A DNA stretch of 64,000 nucleotides from Hyphomicrobiales bacterium. GTDB lineage: Bacteria; Pseudomonadota; Alphaproteobacteria; Rhizobiales; Phreatobacteraceae. The stretch is taken from contig JAFKKV010000010.1 in the NCBI GenBank assembly GCA_017304475.1, positions 434,001 to 498,000 of the forward strand, written 5' to 3'. Below the pieces are notes generated by a model. The model saw nothing but the letters and a program-made list of their open reading frames with translations, was not told the origin of the DNA and ran no database searches. Shown one piece after another: positions 9,323 to 25,344 of the stretch (position 1 is the stretch's first letter; the number at the start of each line of letters is the position of its first letter). The translations under genes and the position numbers were made by a program.

Positions 9323-10093
9323 ATGACGACAGCATCTGTCTTGCCGCGAAATGCGGCTGACGAGAATATCCTTCACGATTTCAGGATCATCCTTGTCGAA
9401 GACGATCATGATCTACGACAGAGCATTGCAGACTACCTGCGGCTACGAAAGATACATGTCACCGAAGCCGCGTCCGGTATCGCGCTTTACAAGGCACTGC
9501 GGCAAGAGAGCTATGACATTGCCGTCATGGACGTCAATCTCCCCGATGTCAGCGGCTTCGAGCTGGCCCGTGACATTGCCCCCCAGGGAGAAATGGGGAT
9601 CATCATGCTCACGGCGCGCGCGGGCCGGGACGACAGGGTCCGCGGCTACGCAGAGGGCGCCGATCTCTATTTGACCAAACCTGTCGACAGTGAAGAACTC
9701 GCCTTGGCCATCGTCAATCTCGGCCATCGCATCCGTCGGGCCCGGGCCCAGCCGGTCGGAGAACAGGCGGCGCTCGCCGTGACGAGCGAGGATGCACCGT
9801 GGCTGCTCGACCGGCAAAGCCAGGTGTTGCGGTCGTCGGGAGGCGCCTTCGCGAGGCTGTCGGCACGGGAAACCATCTTGCTGGACTACATGGCCCGGCA
9901 TCCGGACAAGACGGTTTCGCGGGACGAGATTTCAGCGCTGTTCGGCCACGCCGAACCCGCGCCCGAAAGCCGGCGTATCGACGCCGCCTTTGCAAGGCTG
10001 CGCTCCAAGCTGAAGGCCGAAGGCATGGACCTGCCGGTGCGGGTTGTTCACGGTGCCGGCCTGCGCCTGGTCAAGACGATTCGGGTCGTTTGA
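9323..10093 (+). CDS. OmpR/PhoB-type response regulator
   Basis: 256-residue two-component regulator. The receiver domain has acidic residues in LVEDDHD, phospho-acceptor Asp70 in MDVNLPD, switch Thr97 and Lys119 in LTKP. The C-terminal winged helix (about residues 160-256) ends with the usual RVVHGAGLRLV wing. The ATG at 9323 is preferred; an in-frame ATG at 9236 would add 29 residues of low-quality sequence. It is divergent from the histidine kinase and probably phosphorylated by it. Likely targets include the autotransporter gene, whose upstream region has OmpR-type repeats; this is inference. Confidence 0.9.
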   Translation: MTTASVLPRNAADENILHDFRIILVEDDHDLRQSIADYLRLRKIHVTEAASGIALYKALRQESYDIAVMDVNLPDVSGFELARDIAPQGEMGIIMLTARAGRDDRVRGYAEGADLYLTKPVDSEELALAIVNLGHRIRRARAQPVGEQAALAVTSEDAPWLLDRQSQVLRSSGGAFARLSARETILLDYMARHPDKTVSRDEISALFGHAEPAPESRRIDAAFARLRSKLKAEGMDLPVRVVHGAGLRLVKTIRVV

Positions 10094-10273
10094 GATCGAA
10101 GGCCCGCGTCCACGTCGCTCCGGGCGAGGCTATTCCGCCTGTATCCATAGCGCCGAGCGCCATGCCGGATGGCGCCCCCCGCGCCTCCGGACGGGCAGCA
10201 GGCGCGATGCGGTCCGGCGGCCGGAAATCGCCCGGTCGACAAGCCGGGCTTCGGCGGCGTTTGGTCGAAAGCC

Positions 10274-10294
10274 GGCCGGGCTTCAAGCCCGGCC
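10274..10294. terminator. GC-rich hairpin between convergent regulator and gyrB genes
   Basis: GGCCGGGCTT and AAGCCCGGCC form a near-perfect palindrome around a single central base. It lies between the stop of the response regulator (10093) and the stop of gyrB (10327). There is no T tract, so this is a candidate only. Confidence 0.35.
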
Positions 10295-10326
10295 TCGACG
10301 GTCCCGCCGCATCTGAATGTCGGCGC

Positions 10327-12810
<2,484 letters not shown>

Positions 12811-12905
12811 TCATCAGTGTAGCGGGAGATCCCTATATAGTCGTTCGCGCCCGCGCACGCGAGGGCGCCCGGGCAGATAAGCCCGCCGCGCCGGCCCGCT
12901 GGGGA

Positions 12906-13352
12906 TTATCCGGCCAGCAGCCGCTGAATATCCTCCAGGGGATGGCCGGTCAGCTCCTTGGCGATCTCGCCGCTGATCCGTTCGGCGACGTCGCGATGGA
13001 AGGCTTTGCGCAGGTTGCCGAGAACCCGGGGCGGCGCGACCACGATCAGTTCCTTGAAGCGGGCGGCCTGGGCGTAGCGGCGCAGCGCCAGAGCGAGATC
13101 GACGGCGAAACGCTCCTCGCCCAGCCTGTGCCAGTCGGTCTGCTCCATGGCGCTGCGCCGGGTCCCGGTCCCGGCGAACGAGCGTCCGGGACGCTCGGTG
13201 CCCTGGTCGCGGGTCGCCGGGTTGTCCTGCGCGAGCACCTCCTCGATGACCAGGGAGAGCCGCGCCGCGTGGCCCTTGTTGCGCAGGAACAGTGCCTTCT
13301 CGCCGTCGCCGATCAGAACCAGGGCATCGTGGGGAATCTTGACGTCGGGCAT
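12906..13352 (-). CDS. Host attachment family protein (baeRF12-like)
   Basis: 148-residue soluble protein of the 'required for attachment to host cells' family, related to bacterial eRF1-like (baeRF) domains. Seen: N-terminal ALVLIGDGEKALFLRN strand-helix, a polar middle (TERPGRSF) and a C-terminal LIVVAPPRVLGNLRKAFH helix followed by EIAKELTGHP. The molecular role is poorly defined; the family name comes from a plant-attachment phenotype, and a ribosome or nucleic-acid role is equally possible. The ATG at 13352 is chosen because the upstream extension is Arg-rich shadow. It is co-directional with gyrB, 152 bp upstream. Confidence 0.85.
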   Translation of the reverse strand: MPDVKIPHDALVLIGDGEKALFLRNKGHAARLSLVIEEVLAQDNPATRDQGTERPGRSFAGTGTRRSAMEQTDWHRLGEERFAVDLALALRRYAQAARFKELIVVAPPRVLGNLRKAFHRDVAERISGEIAKELTGHPLEDIQRLLAG

Positions 13353-13595
13353 GGTCACCTTGATCCTTGGTCGCAGAAGAAGCCAGCTGTACAGAAGACC
13401 GGGGCGAAGACGAACCCGTGACAGCCGCCTGCGTACCCTGGGCTGGCCGGCTGCGGCCAAAGGTCGTCGCCGGCACACCCGATTGCCGCGTGCCGGTTGG
13501 CCGCGCGCAGGCTATCTTCGCGGGCGAATCATCCTTTTCCGTGGCCGGCGCCGCCGGTCCGGAACGGCTTGGCCGGACCAGACTGGAGGCCCGAC

Positions 13596-14786
13596 ATGAG
13601 CACCCTCGACCGCCGCACCGTCCTTGCCGGCGCCGCTTCGCTCGCCGCCCCTGCCTTCATCGGCGAGGCGCGCGCGGCGACCTTTGCCGGCTTCGTCGAA
13701 AGCCTGTGGTCCCAGGCCTCGGCCGCCGGCGTCGCGCGCGGCACGTTCGATCGTGCCTTTGCCGGCGTCCAGCCGAACCCGCGGGTCGTCGAGCTGTCGC
13801 AACGCCAACCGGAATTCCGCAAGACGCTCGGCGACTATGTCGACCTGCGCACCTCCAACAAGCGCGTGACCAATGGCCGCGCCGCCTTCGGCGAACATCG
13901 CGCGACCTTCGCAGCGGTCGAAAGCCGCTTCGGCGTGCCGGGCGAGATCGTCTGCTCGATCTGGGGCAACGAAACCTCCTACGGCACCTTCAAGGGCGAC
14001 CACTATGTTGTCCAGGCCATGGCGACGCTCGCCCATGCCGGTCGCCGCACGGACTTCTTCCGCAGCGAACTGATCGCCGCGCTGCGCATCCTGCAGGCCG
14101 GCGACGCCGCTCCCCAGACCATGATGGGCTCCTGGGCCGGCGCCATGGGCTATGTCCAGTTCATGCCGACCAGCTTTCTGCGCTTCGCGGTGGATTTCAC
14201 CGGCGACGGCAAGCGCGACATCTGGAATTCGGTCCCCGACGCCATGGGCTCGGCCGCCAATTATCTCCTGCGCAACGGCTGGACGGCCGGCGTGCCCTGG
14301 GGCTTCGAGGTTCACGCGCCGGGACTTGCCGGCAACCGCGCCAGCCGCCAGGCGATCAGCGCCTGGGGCGCCCAGGGGGTCACCCGCATCGGTGGCGGAT
14401 CGATGGCCGGCGGCGCCAGCGCGAGCCTGTGGAAACCGGCCGGCGAAGGCGGCCCGCATCTTCTCGTCACGGGTAATTTCAACGTGATCAAGCGCTACAA
14501 CAATGCCGATTCCTACGCGCTGGCGGTGGGCCATCTCGGCGACCGGATCAAGGGCGCCGGGCGCTTTTCCAAACCCTGGCCGCCGGGTGAAGGCGGGCTC
14601 GTCCATGCCGAGCGCGAAGAGATCCAGCGCCGGCTGAACGCGCTCGGCTTCGACCTCGGCGATCCCGACGGCATTATCGGCGACAAGTCGAAAGTGGCGA
14701 TTCGCTCGATGCAGGGGCGTTTCGGCATGCCGGCGACCGGCGACGCCGACCGGGCCTTCCTGGAGCGGCTCAGGCGCGGCGGTTGA
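13596..14786 (+). CDS. Lytic murein transglycosylase (MltB-like) with peptidoglycan-binding domain
   Basis: 396-residue exported enzyme that cleaves the MurNAc-GlcNAc bond to give 1,6-anhydro ends. It has a Tat-like leader (DRRTVLAGAASLAAP, cleavage near EARA), a transglycosylase SLT_2 domain with catalytic Glu126 in IWGNETSYG, a GSWAGAMGYVQFMP motif, and a C-terminal peptidoglycan-binding domain (about 335-396). GGAGG lies 6 bases before the ATG. The next gene is a paralogue 81 bp downstream, so cell-wall remodelling by a duplicated pair is likely. Confidence 0.93.
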   Translation: MSTLDRRTVLAGAASLAAPAFIGEARAATFAGFVESLWSQASAAGVARGTFDRAFAGVQPNPRVVELSQRQPEFRKTLGDYVDLRTSNKRVTNGRAAFGEHRATFAAVESRFGVPGEIVCSIWGNETSYGTFKGDHYVVQAMATLAHAGRRTDFFRSELIAALRILQAGDAAPQTMMGSWAGAMGYVQFMPTSFLRFAVDFTGDGKRDIWNSVPDAMGSAANYLLRNGWTAGVPWGFEVHAPGLAGNRASRQAISAWGAQGVTRIGGGSMAGGASASLWKPAGEGGPHLLVTGNFNVIKRYNNADSYALAVGHLGDRIKGAGRFSKPWPPGEGGLVHAEREEIQRRLNALGFDLGDPDGIIGDKSKVAIRSMQGRFGMPATGDADRAFLERLRRGG

Positions 14787-14867
14787 ACCGGCTTAACGCT
14801 TCGTTCACCATGGCCATTGTTCCACTTGTTCTTCGGCGGGTTTCCACCCGGGTCGGAGGCTTATGGC

Positions 14868-16091
14868 ATGGATCGTTCCCGCAAGGCCCTGCAAGGACTG
14901 GCCGTCGCTGCCGTGGCGACGCTGGCGACAGTGATGGCCGTGCCGGCGCCGGCCGGCGCCCAGGACGGCGGCTTTTCCAGCTGCATTCAGACGCTCAGGC
15001 GCGACGCCCAGCAGCGCGGCATTCTGCCGCAGGTTTTCGAGCGCTCGACTGCCGACCTGACGCCTGACACCAGCATTTTGCGGCTGCTCGACGCCCAGCC
15101 GGAATTCTCCCGCCAGCCCTGGGAATATATCAACGGGCTGGTGGCCGCGAACCGCATCACCGAAGGGCGCCAGCTGCTGCAGCGGCACAAGGCGGTTTTC
15201 GACCGCGCCGAGCAGACGACCGGCGTCGACCGGCACATCATCGCCGCGATCTGGGGCATCGAGACCAGTTTCGGCAAGGCCAAGGGCAATACCTCGGTCC
15301 TGCGCGCAACCGCGACGCTGGCCTGCTACGGCCGGCGCCAGGAGTTCTTCCGCGACGAATTCCTCGCCGCCTTGCAGATCGTCGCCCGCGGCCATGTCGC
15401 GCCGCAGAATTTCCGCGGCTCCTGGGCCGGCGCCTTCGGCCATACCCAGTTCATGCCCTCGACCTTCCTGCGCGCCGCCCGGTCCGGCTCGGGCTCCGCC
15501 CATATCGACATTGTCGGTTCGGTCGCCGACGCCATGATGTCGACCGGCAATCTGCTGCGCGAGGAAGGCTGGGCGCGCGGCCAGGGCTGGGGCTACGAGG
15601 TGGTGCTGCCCGCCAATCTCGATCTGAGCCTGGCCGGCCGCGACCGGCCGCAAACCATCGCCCAATGGGAAGCACGCGGCGTAACCCGCGCCGGCGGCCG
15701 GCCGTTCCCGCGCCGCACCGACCAGGCCTTCCTGCACCTGCCCGGCGGCGCACGCGGCCCGGCCTTCCTGATGCTGCCGAATTTCCGGGTGATCATGAAG
15801 TACAACAACTCGGAAAACTACGCGATGGCGGTCGGCCACCTCGCCGACCGGCTGCATGGCGGCGGCCCCTTCATGCGCCCCTGGCCGATCGCCGAGCGCG
15901 CCTTGTCGCGCGACGAACGCATCGAATTGCAGCAGCGCCTGGCCCAGGTCGGCCTCTATAGCGGCACCGTCGACGGCAAGCTCGGCGCCGGCACCCGGGA
16001 AGCGCTGCAGCGGTTCCAGGCGCGCGCCGGCATGGCCGCCGACGGCTTTCCGACCGCGGCCGTGCTGCAACGCCTGCGCCGCGGCGGCTGA
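14868..16091 (+). CDS. Lytic murein transglycosylase, second paralogue
   Basis: 407-residue relative of the preceding gene. It has a Sec-type signal peptide (about residues 1-32, ending in AGAQD), an SLT_2 domain with catalytic Glu132 in IWGIETSFG and GSWAGAFGHTQFMPS, and a C-terminal peptidoglycan-binding domain. The leaders differ: the upstream copy has twin arginines and this one does not, so they may use different export routes. The ATG at 14868 is preferred over one at 14817 because it places the basic n-region directly before the hydrophobic core. Confidence 0.93.
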   Translation: MDRSRKALQGLAVAAVATLATVMAVPAPAGAQDGGFSSCIQTLRRDAQQRGILPQVFERSTADLTPDTSILRLLDAQPEFSRQPWEYINGLVAANRITEGRQLLQRHKAVFDRAEQTTGVDRHIIAAIWGIETSFGKAKGNTSVLRATATLACYGRRQEFFRDEFLAALQIVARGHVAPQNFRGSWAGAFGHTQFMPSTFLRAARSGSGSAHIDIVGSVADAMMSTGNLLREEGWARGQGWGYEVVLPANLDLSLAGRDRPQTIAQWEARGVTRAGGRPFPRRTDQAFLHLPGGARGPAFLMLPNFRVIMKYNNSENYAMAVGHLADRLHGGGPFMRPWPIAERALSRDERIELQQRLAQVGLYSGTVDGKLGAGTREALQRFQARAGMAADGFPTAAVLQRLRRGG

Positions 16092-16191
16092 CCGGCGGCC
16101 GGCGCCCGATGCGCGGGCCTGTCGTCGCGCGCGGGCTTCGTGATAGAAGGAGCGGTCCGGCGCCCTGGGGCACCGGCACCGGGGTTCAGGC

Positions 16192-17514
16192 GTGAAGCGG
16201 TTCGGACATTTCTTGGCCTTGCTGATCCTGACCGTCGCCTGCGCCGCGGTCAGCGGCTCCTCGCGGGCCCAGACCGGCTATTCCGACGACCGTTTCCCGC
16301 ATCTGTTCGCGCCGCGCGACCAGCGCCCGCGCCTGTTCACCATCCCGCCGCAATCCACCCGTCCGGCGCCGGCGCCGCGCACCGCGCAGCCGGCCCCCGC
16401 CGAGGCGACCCGGCCGCCGCATGAACGCGCCGGCACGGCCGCCGCCGCCAACACCGGCGCGCCCGAGGTGGCCCCCACCACCTTCGTGCTGGTGCTCGGC
16501 GACAATCTCGCCGAGTGGCTCGCCTTCGGCATCGAGCGCGCCTTCGAGGACGTCCCCGAGATCGGCGTCACCGACAAGACGCGCCTGTCCTCCGGCCTCG
16601 TTCGCGCGGAATTCCATGACTGGGCCAGGGCGATCCCGGACATCCTGGCGCATGAGAGCAAGGTCGATTTCATCGTCATGATGCTCGGCTCCAACGATCG
16701 CCAGGCGATCCGCGTCGAGCGCGACACGTTCGAGCCGCGTTCGGAGCGCTGGCGCGAGCTCTATATCCAGCGGGTCGACGCCGCGATGCTCGCGATGAAG
16801 GCCCGCGGCGTGCCGGTCTATTGGGTCGGCATGCCGCCGCTGCGCGGCCAGCGCGCCTCGGCCGACATGGCCTATCTGAACGACATCTACAAGGAGCGCG
16901 CCGCGCGCAACGGCGTGACCTATATCGACGTCTGGAACGGCTTCGTCGACGAACAGGGACAATATTCGCAGTTCGGTCCGGACTTCGCCGGCCAGATCCG
17001 GCGCCTGCGCACCGCCGACGGCGTGCATTTCACCTCGGCCGGCGCGCGCAAGCTCGCATTGTTCGTCGAACAGGACCTGCGCCGCGACCTCGTCGGCCGC
17101 ATCACCCCGGCCGTACCCGGCGCGCCGGCAGGCGAGCGGCCGCGCGCGCCCGACGGCGGCATCCCTGTGCCGGAGGCGGCGATCCCCAATCTCGAGATCG
17201 AACCGCCCAAGCCGAGACCGCTGATGGGCCCGATCCTGCCGCTCGCCGGCAATCCGAGCATTCCCCGCCCGGCTGTCTCCGGCAATCCGCCGCCGCCGCC
17301 GACCGCGGCCGCGCCGCACGGACTTGCCGGCGAACGCCCGCCGGCGCCGGTGCAGGGCGCGGCAGCCGCGGTTCTCGTTCGTGGCGAGGAGCCGACGCCC
17401 ATCCCGGGACGCGTCGACGATTTCCGCTGGCCGCGTGGTCCGGTGACCACATCCGTGCCGGAAAATGCAACCGGACAGGCCGCCGCGGCAGTCGGTTCCG
17501 CTCAGACCCGCTGA
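16192..17514 (+). CDS. DUF459 SGNH/GDSL hydrolase-fold protein
   Basis: 440-residue exported protein. It has a signal peptide (about residues 1-26), a Pro/Ala-rich linker, an SGNH-fold domain (about 95-295) and a long Pro-rich tail. Block I reads LVLGDNLAEW: Asn105 sits where the catalytic Ser of GDS(L) enzymes normally is. Block III is MLGSNDR (166-169) and block V DGVHFTSAG keeps Asp276 and His279. The family is linked to cell-envelope O-acyl or peptidoglycan chemistry. The Ser-to-Asn change suggests altered or lost esterase activity. It follows two lytic transglycosylase genes in the same direction, supporting a wall-related role. Confidence 0.85.
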   Translation: MKRFGHFLALLILTVACAAVSGSSRAQTGYSDDRFPHLFAPRDQRPRLFTIPPQSTRPAPAPRTAQPAPAEATRPPHERAGTAAAANTGAPEVAPTTFVLVLGDNLAEWLAFGIERAFEDVPEIGVTDKTRLSSGLVRAEFHDWARAIPDILAHESKVDFIVMMLGSNDRQAIRVERDTFEPRSERWRELYIQRVDAAMLAMKARGVPVYWVGMPPLRGQRASADMAYLNDIYKERAARNGVTYIDVWNGFVDEQGQYSQFGPDFAGQIRRLRTADGVHFTSAGARKLALFVEQDLRRDLVGRITPAVPGAPAGERPRAPDGGIPVPEAAIPNLEIEPPKPRPLMGPILPLAGNPSIPRPAVSGNPPPPPTAAAPHGLAGERPPAPVQGAAAAVLVRGEEPTPIPGRVDDFRWPRGPVTTSVPENATGQAAAAVGSAQTR

Positions 17515-17877
17515 GCCCTCCGCCCTTTGGCCGGTAGCGCCAACGTGCGCCCTCCGGCAATAATATTGCGCCGCACAAGCCGATTGCCTTCCATTTATGA
17601 TTCGGCAATACAGCCGCTGGCAACAAACCGCATCCAAACCGACTTTTCAGCATGGATTGCCGCTTGTAACCCTGTTTGAAATCTGTCAAAGAAGCGACTT
17701 CAGAAAGGTCAGCATCGCTGCCCTATCTGCAATAGGCCCCGCAGGGGTAGTCGAAAGCGGCCCAAGGCCGCAAAGTGACAGGCCGGCCGGCACCGGGATC
17801 CCCGGGGTCGCAGCCGGCTGGGTGTGTCACAGTCAGGGCATGAAACGGCGGCACTTTGCCGCGAAACGAGGTCGAAG
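17515..17877. promoter_or_regulatory. gltB leader/promoter region
   Basis: 363 bp without a convincing gene. It includes the 13-base palindrome GCAATAATATTGC (17557-17569) and GC-rich hairpin-forming stretches near 17730-17800. The palindrome could be an operator for nitrogen or amino-acid control of gltBD. No consensus sigma-54 element was found by eye. Confidence 0.4.
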
Positions 17878-22641
<4,764 letters not shown>

Positions 22642-22645
22642 TGAA

Positions 22646-24064
22646 ATGGGGAAGGTAACGGGTTTTCTCGAAGTCGATCGCCAGGACCGGCGTTATGCGC
22701 CGGCCGGCGACCGTATCCGCCACTACCGCGAATTCGTCATCCCGCTGAGCGAGGAAAGCACGCGCAACCAGGCGTCGCGCTGCATGAATTGCGGCATTCC
22801 CTTCTGTCACACCGGCTGCCCGGTCAATAACCAGATCCCGGACTGGAACGACCTCGTCTATCAAGGCAATTGGGAGGAGGCGAGCCAGAACCTCCACTCG
22901 ACCAACAACTTCCCGGAATTCACCGGCCGGGTCTGCCCGGCGCCCTGCGAGGCGTCCTGCACGCTCAACATCGAGGACACGCCGGTCACCATCAAGACGA
23001 TCGAATGCGCGATCGTCGACCGCGCCTGGAATGCCGGCTGGATCAAGCCGGAGGTCAAGGCGAAGAAGACCGGCAAGACCATCGCCATTGTCGGCTCGGG
23101 CCCGGCGGGGCTGGCGGCTGCCCAGCAGCTCGCCCGCGTCGGCCACGACGTTCATGTCTATGAGAAATTCGCCAAGGCCGGCGGCCTGCTGCGCTACGGC
23201 ATTCCCGACTTCAAGATGGAGAAGCGCCTGATCGACCGGCGCATCAGCCAGATGGAAGCCGAGGGCGTGACTTTCCGCTACAACGAGCATGTCGGCGTGA
23301 CCACCCCGGTCGACAAGCTGGTGGCCGACTATGACGCCGTGCTGCTGACCGGCGGCTCGGAACAGCCGCGCGACCTGCCGATCCCCGGCCGCGACCTCGA
23401 CGGCATCCATTTCGCCATGGATTTCCTGCCGCAGCAGAACCGCCGGGTCTCCAACGAATCGATCGGCACCAACGAGCCGATCCTCGCCGGTGGCAAGCAT
23501 GTCGTGGTGATCGGCGGCGGCGATACCGGCTCCGACTGCATCGGCACCTCGGTACGCCAGGGCGCCGTCTCGGTGACCCAGCTCGAGATCATGCCGAAGC
23601 CTCCGGAGAAGGAGAACAAGGCGCTGTCCTGGCCGCTCTGGCCCTTGAAGCTCAGGACTTCGTCGAGCCACGAGGAAGGTGCGGAGCGCGATTTCGCCGT
23701 GCTCAGCACCGAGTTCTCCGGCGTCAACGGCAAGGTCAAGAAACTGCGCTGCGTGCGCGTCGACGCCAAGATGCAGCCGGTTCCGGGCAGCGAGTTCGAC
23801 CTGCGCGCCGATCTGGTGCTGCTGGCCATGGGCTTCGTCAATCCGGTCTATGCCGGCATGCTGGAAAGCCTCGGCGTGACGCTCGACCCGCGCAAGAACG
23901 TCCAGGCCAACCAGACCGACTACAAGACCTCGGTCGACAAGGTCTATGCCGCCGGCGACATGCGCCGCGGCCAGTCGCTGGTCGTCTGGGCGATCCGCGA
24001 AGGCCGGCAGGCGGCGCATGCCATCGACAAGGATCTGATGGGCACGACTACCCTGCCGCGTTGA
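22646..24064 (+). CDS. gltD: Glutamate synthase (NADPH) small subunit
   Basis: 472-residue beta subunit that takes electrons from NADPH to the large subunit through FAD and Fe-S clusters. The N-terminal region has two cysteine clusters, [15 protein letters not shown] and CPAPCEASC, for 4Fe-4S centres. An FAD-binding [13 protein letters not shown] and an NAD(P)-binding [12 protein letters not shown] follow, with a C-terminal [19 protein letters not shown] contact. It begins 4 bases after the gltB stop and is surely co-translated with it. Confidence 0.97.
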   Translation: MGKVTGFLEVDRQDRRYAPAGDRIRHYREFVIPLSEESTRNQASRCMNCGIPFCHTGCPVNNQIPDWNDLVYQGNWEEASQNLHSTNNFPEFTGRVCPAPCEASCTLNIEDTPVTIKTIECAIVDRAWNAGWIKPEVKAKKTGKTIAIVGSGPAGLAAAQQLARVGHDVHVYEKFAKAGGLLRYGIPDFKMEKRLIDRRISQMEAEGVTFRYNEHVGVTTPVDKLVADYDAVLLTGGSEQPRDLPIPGRDLDGIHFAMDFLPQQNRRVSNESIGTNEPILAGGKHVVVIGGGDTGSDCIGTSVRQGAVSVTQLEIMPKPPEKENKALSWPLWPLKLRTSSSHEEGAERDFAVLSTEFSGVNGKVKKLRCVRVDAKMQPVPGSEFDLRADLVLLAMGFVNPVYAGMLESLGVTLDPRKNVQANQTDYKTSVDKVYAAGDMRRGQSLVVWAIREGRQAAHAIDKDLMGTTTLPR

Positions 24065-24166
24065 GCGGTGACATCGGCCCCGTCTCCCGCATAAGCTCGC
24101 CCGGATTTCTCACAGCGGTTGTAGCCCGCGTGAAAAGTCCGGGTTCGGGGACAGGGACTTCATTCG

Positions 24167-25246
24167 ATGTTTTTCGCAAGCGACAACGGGCTCGGCGCCT
24201 CCGACAAGGTCATGCAGGCAATCGTCGCCGCCAATGGCGGCGCCCGGCTCGGCTATGGCAATGACGACGGCACCAAGAAGGTCGAGCGGATGCTGTCCGA
24301 CCTGTTCGAGCGTGACGTCGGCGTCTACATGGTCATTACCGGTTCGGCGGCCAATGGACTGGCGCTGTCGACCCTGACGCCGCCCTGGGGCATCGTGCTG
24401 TGCCACGAGGAAAGCCACGTCATCGAAGACGAGTGCTGCGGCCCGGAATTCTTCACCGGCGGCGCCAAGCTGGTCGGCATTCCAGGCCCCGGCGCCAAGT
24501 TCAGCGCCGCGGCGCTCGAACACGCCCTCGCCCGGCTGCCCAAGCGCGTGCCGCACAATGCGCCGGCCCATGCGCTGTCGATCACCCAGTCGACCGAATA
24601 TGGCCTGGTCTATTCGGTCGATGAGGTGAAGGCGCTGACGGCGATCGCCAAGGCCAAGGGGCTGAACGTCCATATGGACGGCGCGCGTTTCGCCAATGCG
24701 GTCGCCTCGCTCGGCTGCAGCCCGGCCGAGCTCACCTGGAAGGCCGGCGTCGACGTCTTGTCCTTCGGCACCACCAAGGGCGGCGGGCTCGCCTGCGAGG
24801 CCATGGTCTTCTTCGATCCGGCCAAGGGCGCCGACATGGTGCGGCGGCGGATGCGCGGCGGCCATCTCCTGTCCAAGCACCGGTTCCTGGCCGCCCAGAT
24901 GGAGGCGTTCATCGGCGACGGCCACTGGCTGGAGCTTGCCGGCCATGCCAATGCCATGGCGACGCGGCTCGCCGCGGGCCTGGCGGCCGTGCCGGGCGTC
25001 AAGGTGCCTTTTACCCCCCAGGCGAACGGTGTCTTCCCGATCCTGCCGAAACCGGTGGAAGCGGCCTTGAAGGCCGCCGGCGCGGTGTTCTACCCATGGT
25101 CGGACAAGAGCCTGCCGGCCGGTTTCACGGTCGGTCCGGACGAGACCGTCGTGCGCCTGATCACCAGCTTCGCCACCCGGTCCGAGGACGTCGACCGGTT
25201 CGTCGCGATCGCCGCCGAGGCCGCCGCTCCCCTCGCCGCGGAATGA
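24167..25246 (+). CDS. ltaE: Low-specificity L-threonine aldolase
   Basis: 359-residue PLP enzyme that splits threonine or allo-threonine to glycine and acetaldehyde. Marks are the N-terminal FASDNGLGASDKV, the PLP-contacting HMDGARFANA and Lys204 in SFGTTKGG. Length is normal for the beta-eliminating aldolase family. Note a CC pair at 90-91 in EDECCGPEFF, the site of a loop in this subgroup. It lies 103 bp after gltD in the same direction and may be a separate transcription unit; glycine supply is the general role. Confidence 0.93.
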   Translation: MFFASDNGLGASDKVMQAIVAANGGARLGYGNDDGTKKVERMLSDLFERDVGVYMVITGSAANGLALSTLTPPWGIVLCHEESHVIEDECCGPEFFTGGAKLVGIPGPGAKFSAAALEHALARLPKRVPHNAPAHALSITQSTEYGLVYSVDEVKALTAIAKAKGLNVHMDGARFANAVASLGCSPAELTWKAGVDVLSFGTTKGGGLACEAMVFFDPAKGADMVRRRMRGGHLLSKHRFLAAQMEAFIGDGHWLELAGHANAMATRLAAGLAAVPGVKVPFTPQANGVFPILPKPVEAALKAAGAVFYPWSDKSLPAGFTVGPDETVVRLITSFATRSEDVDRFVAIAAEAAAPLAAE

Positions 25247-25344
25247 CCAGGCCGCGCTGAACTTTTCGCGATCTGCCCTTAAATCGCCGTTCTCCTTGCC
25301 GAAGTGTTGCCTCGGGGCTTCGCTGGGGAAAGAGGACGCAGATC

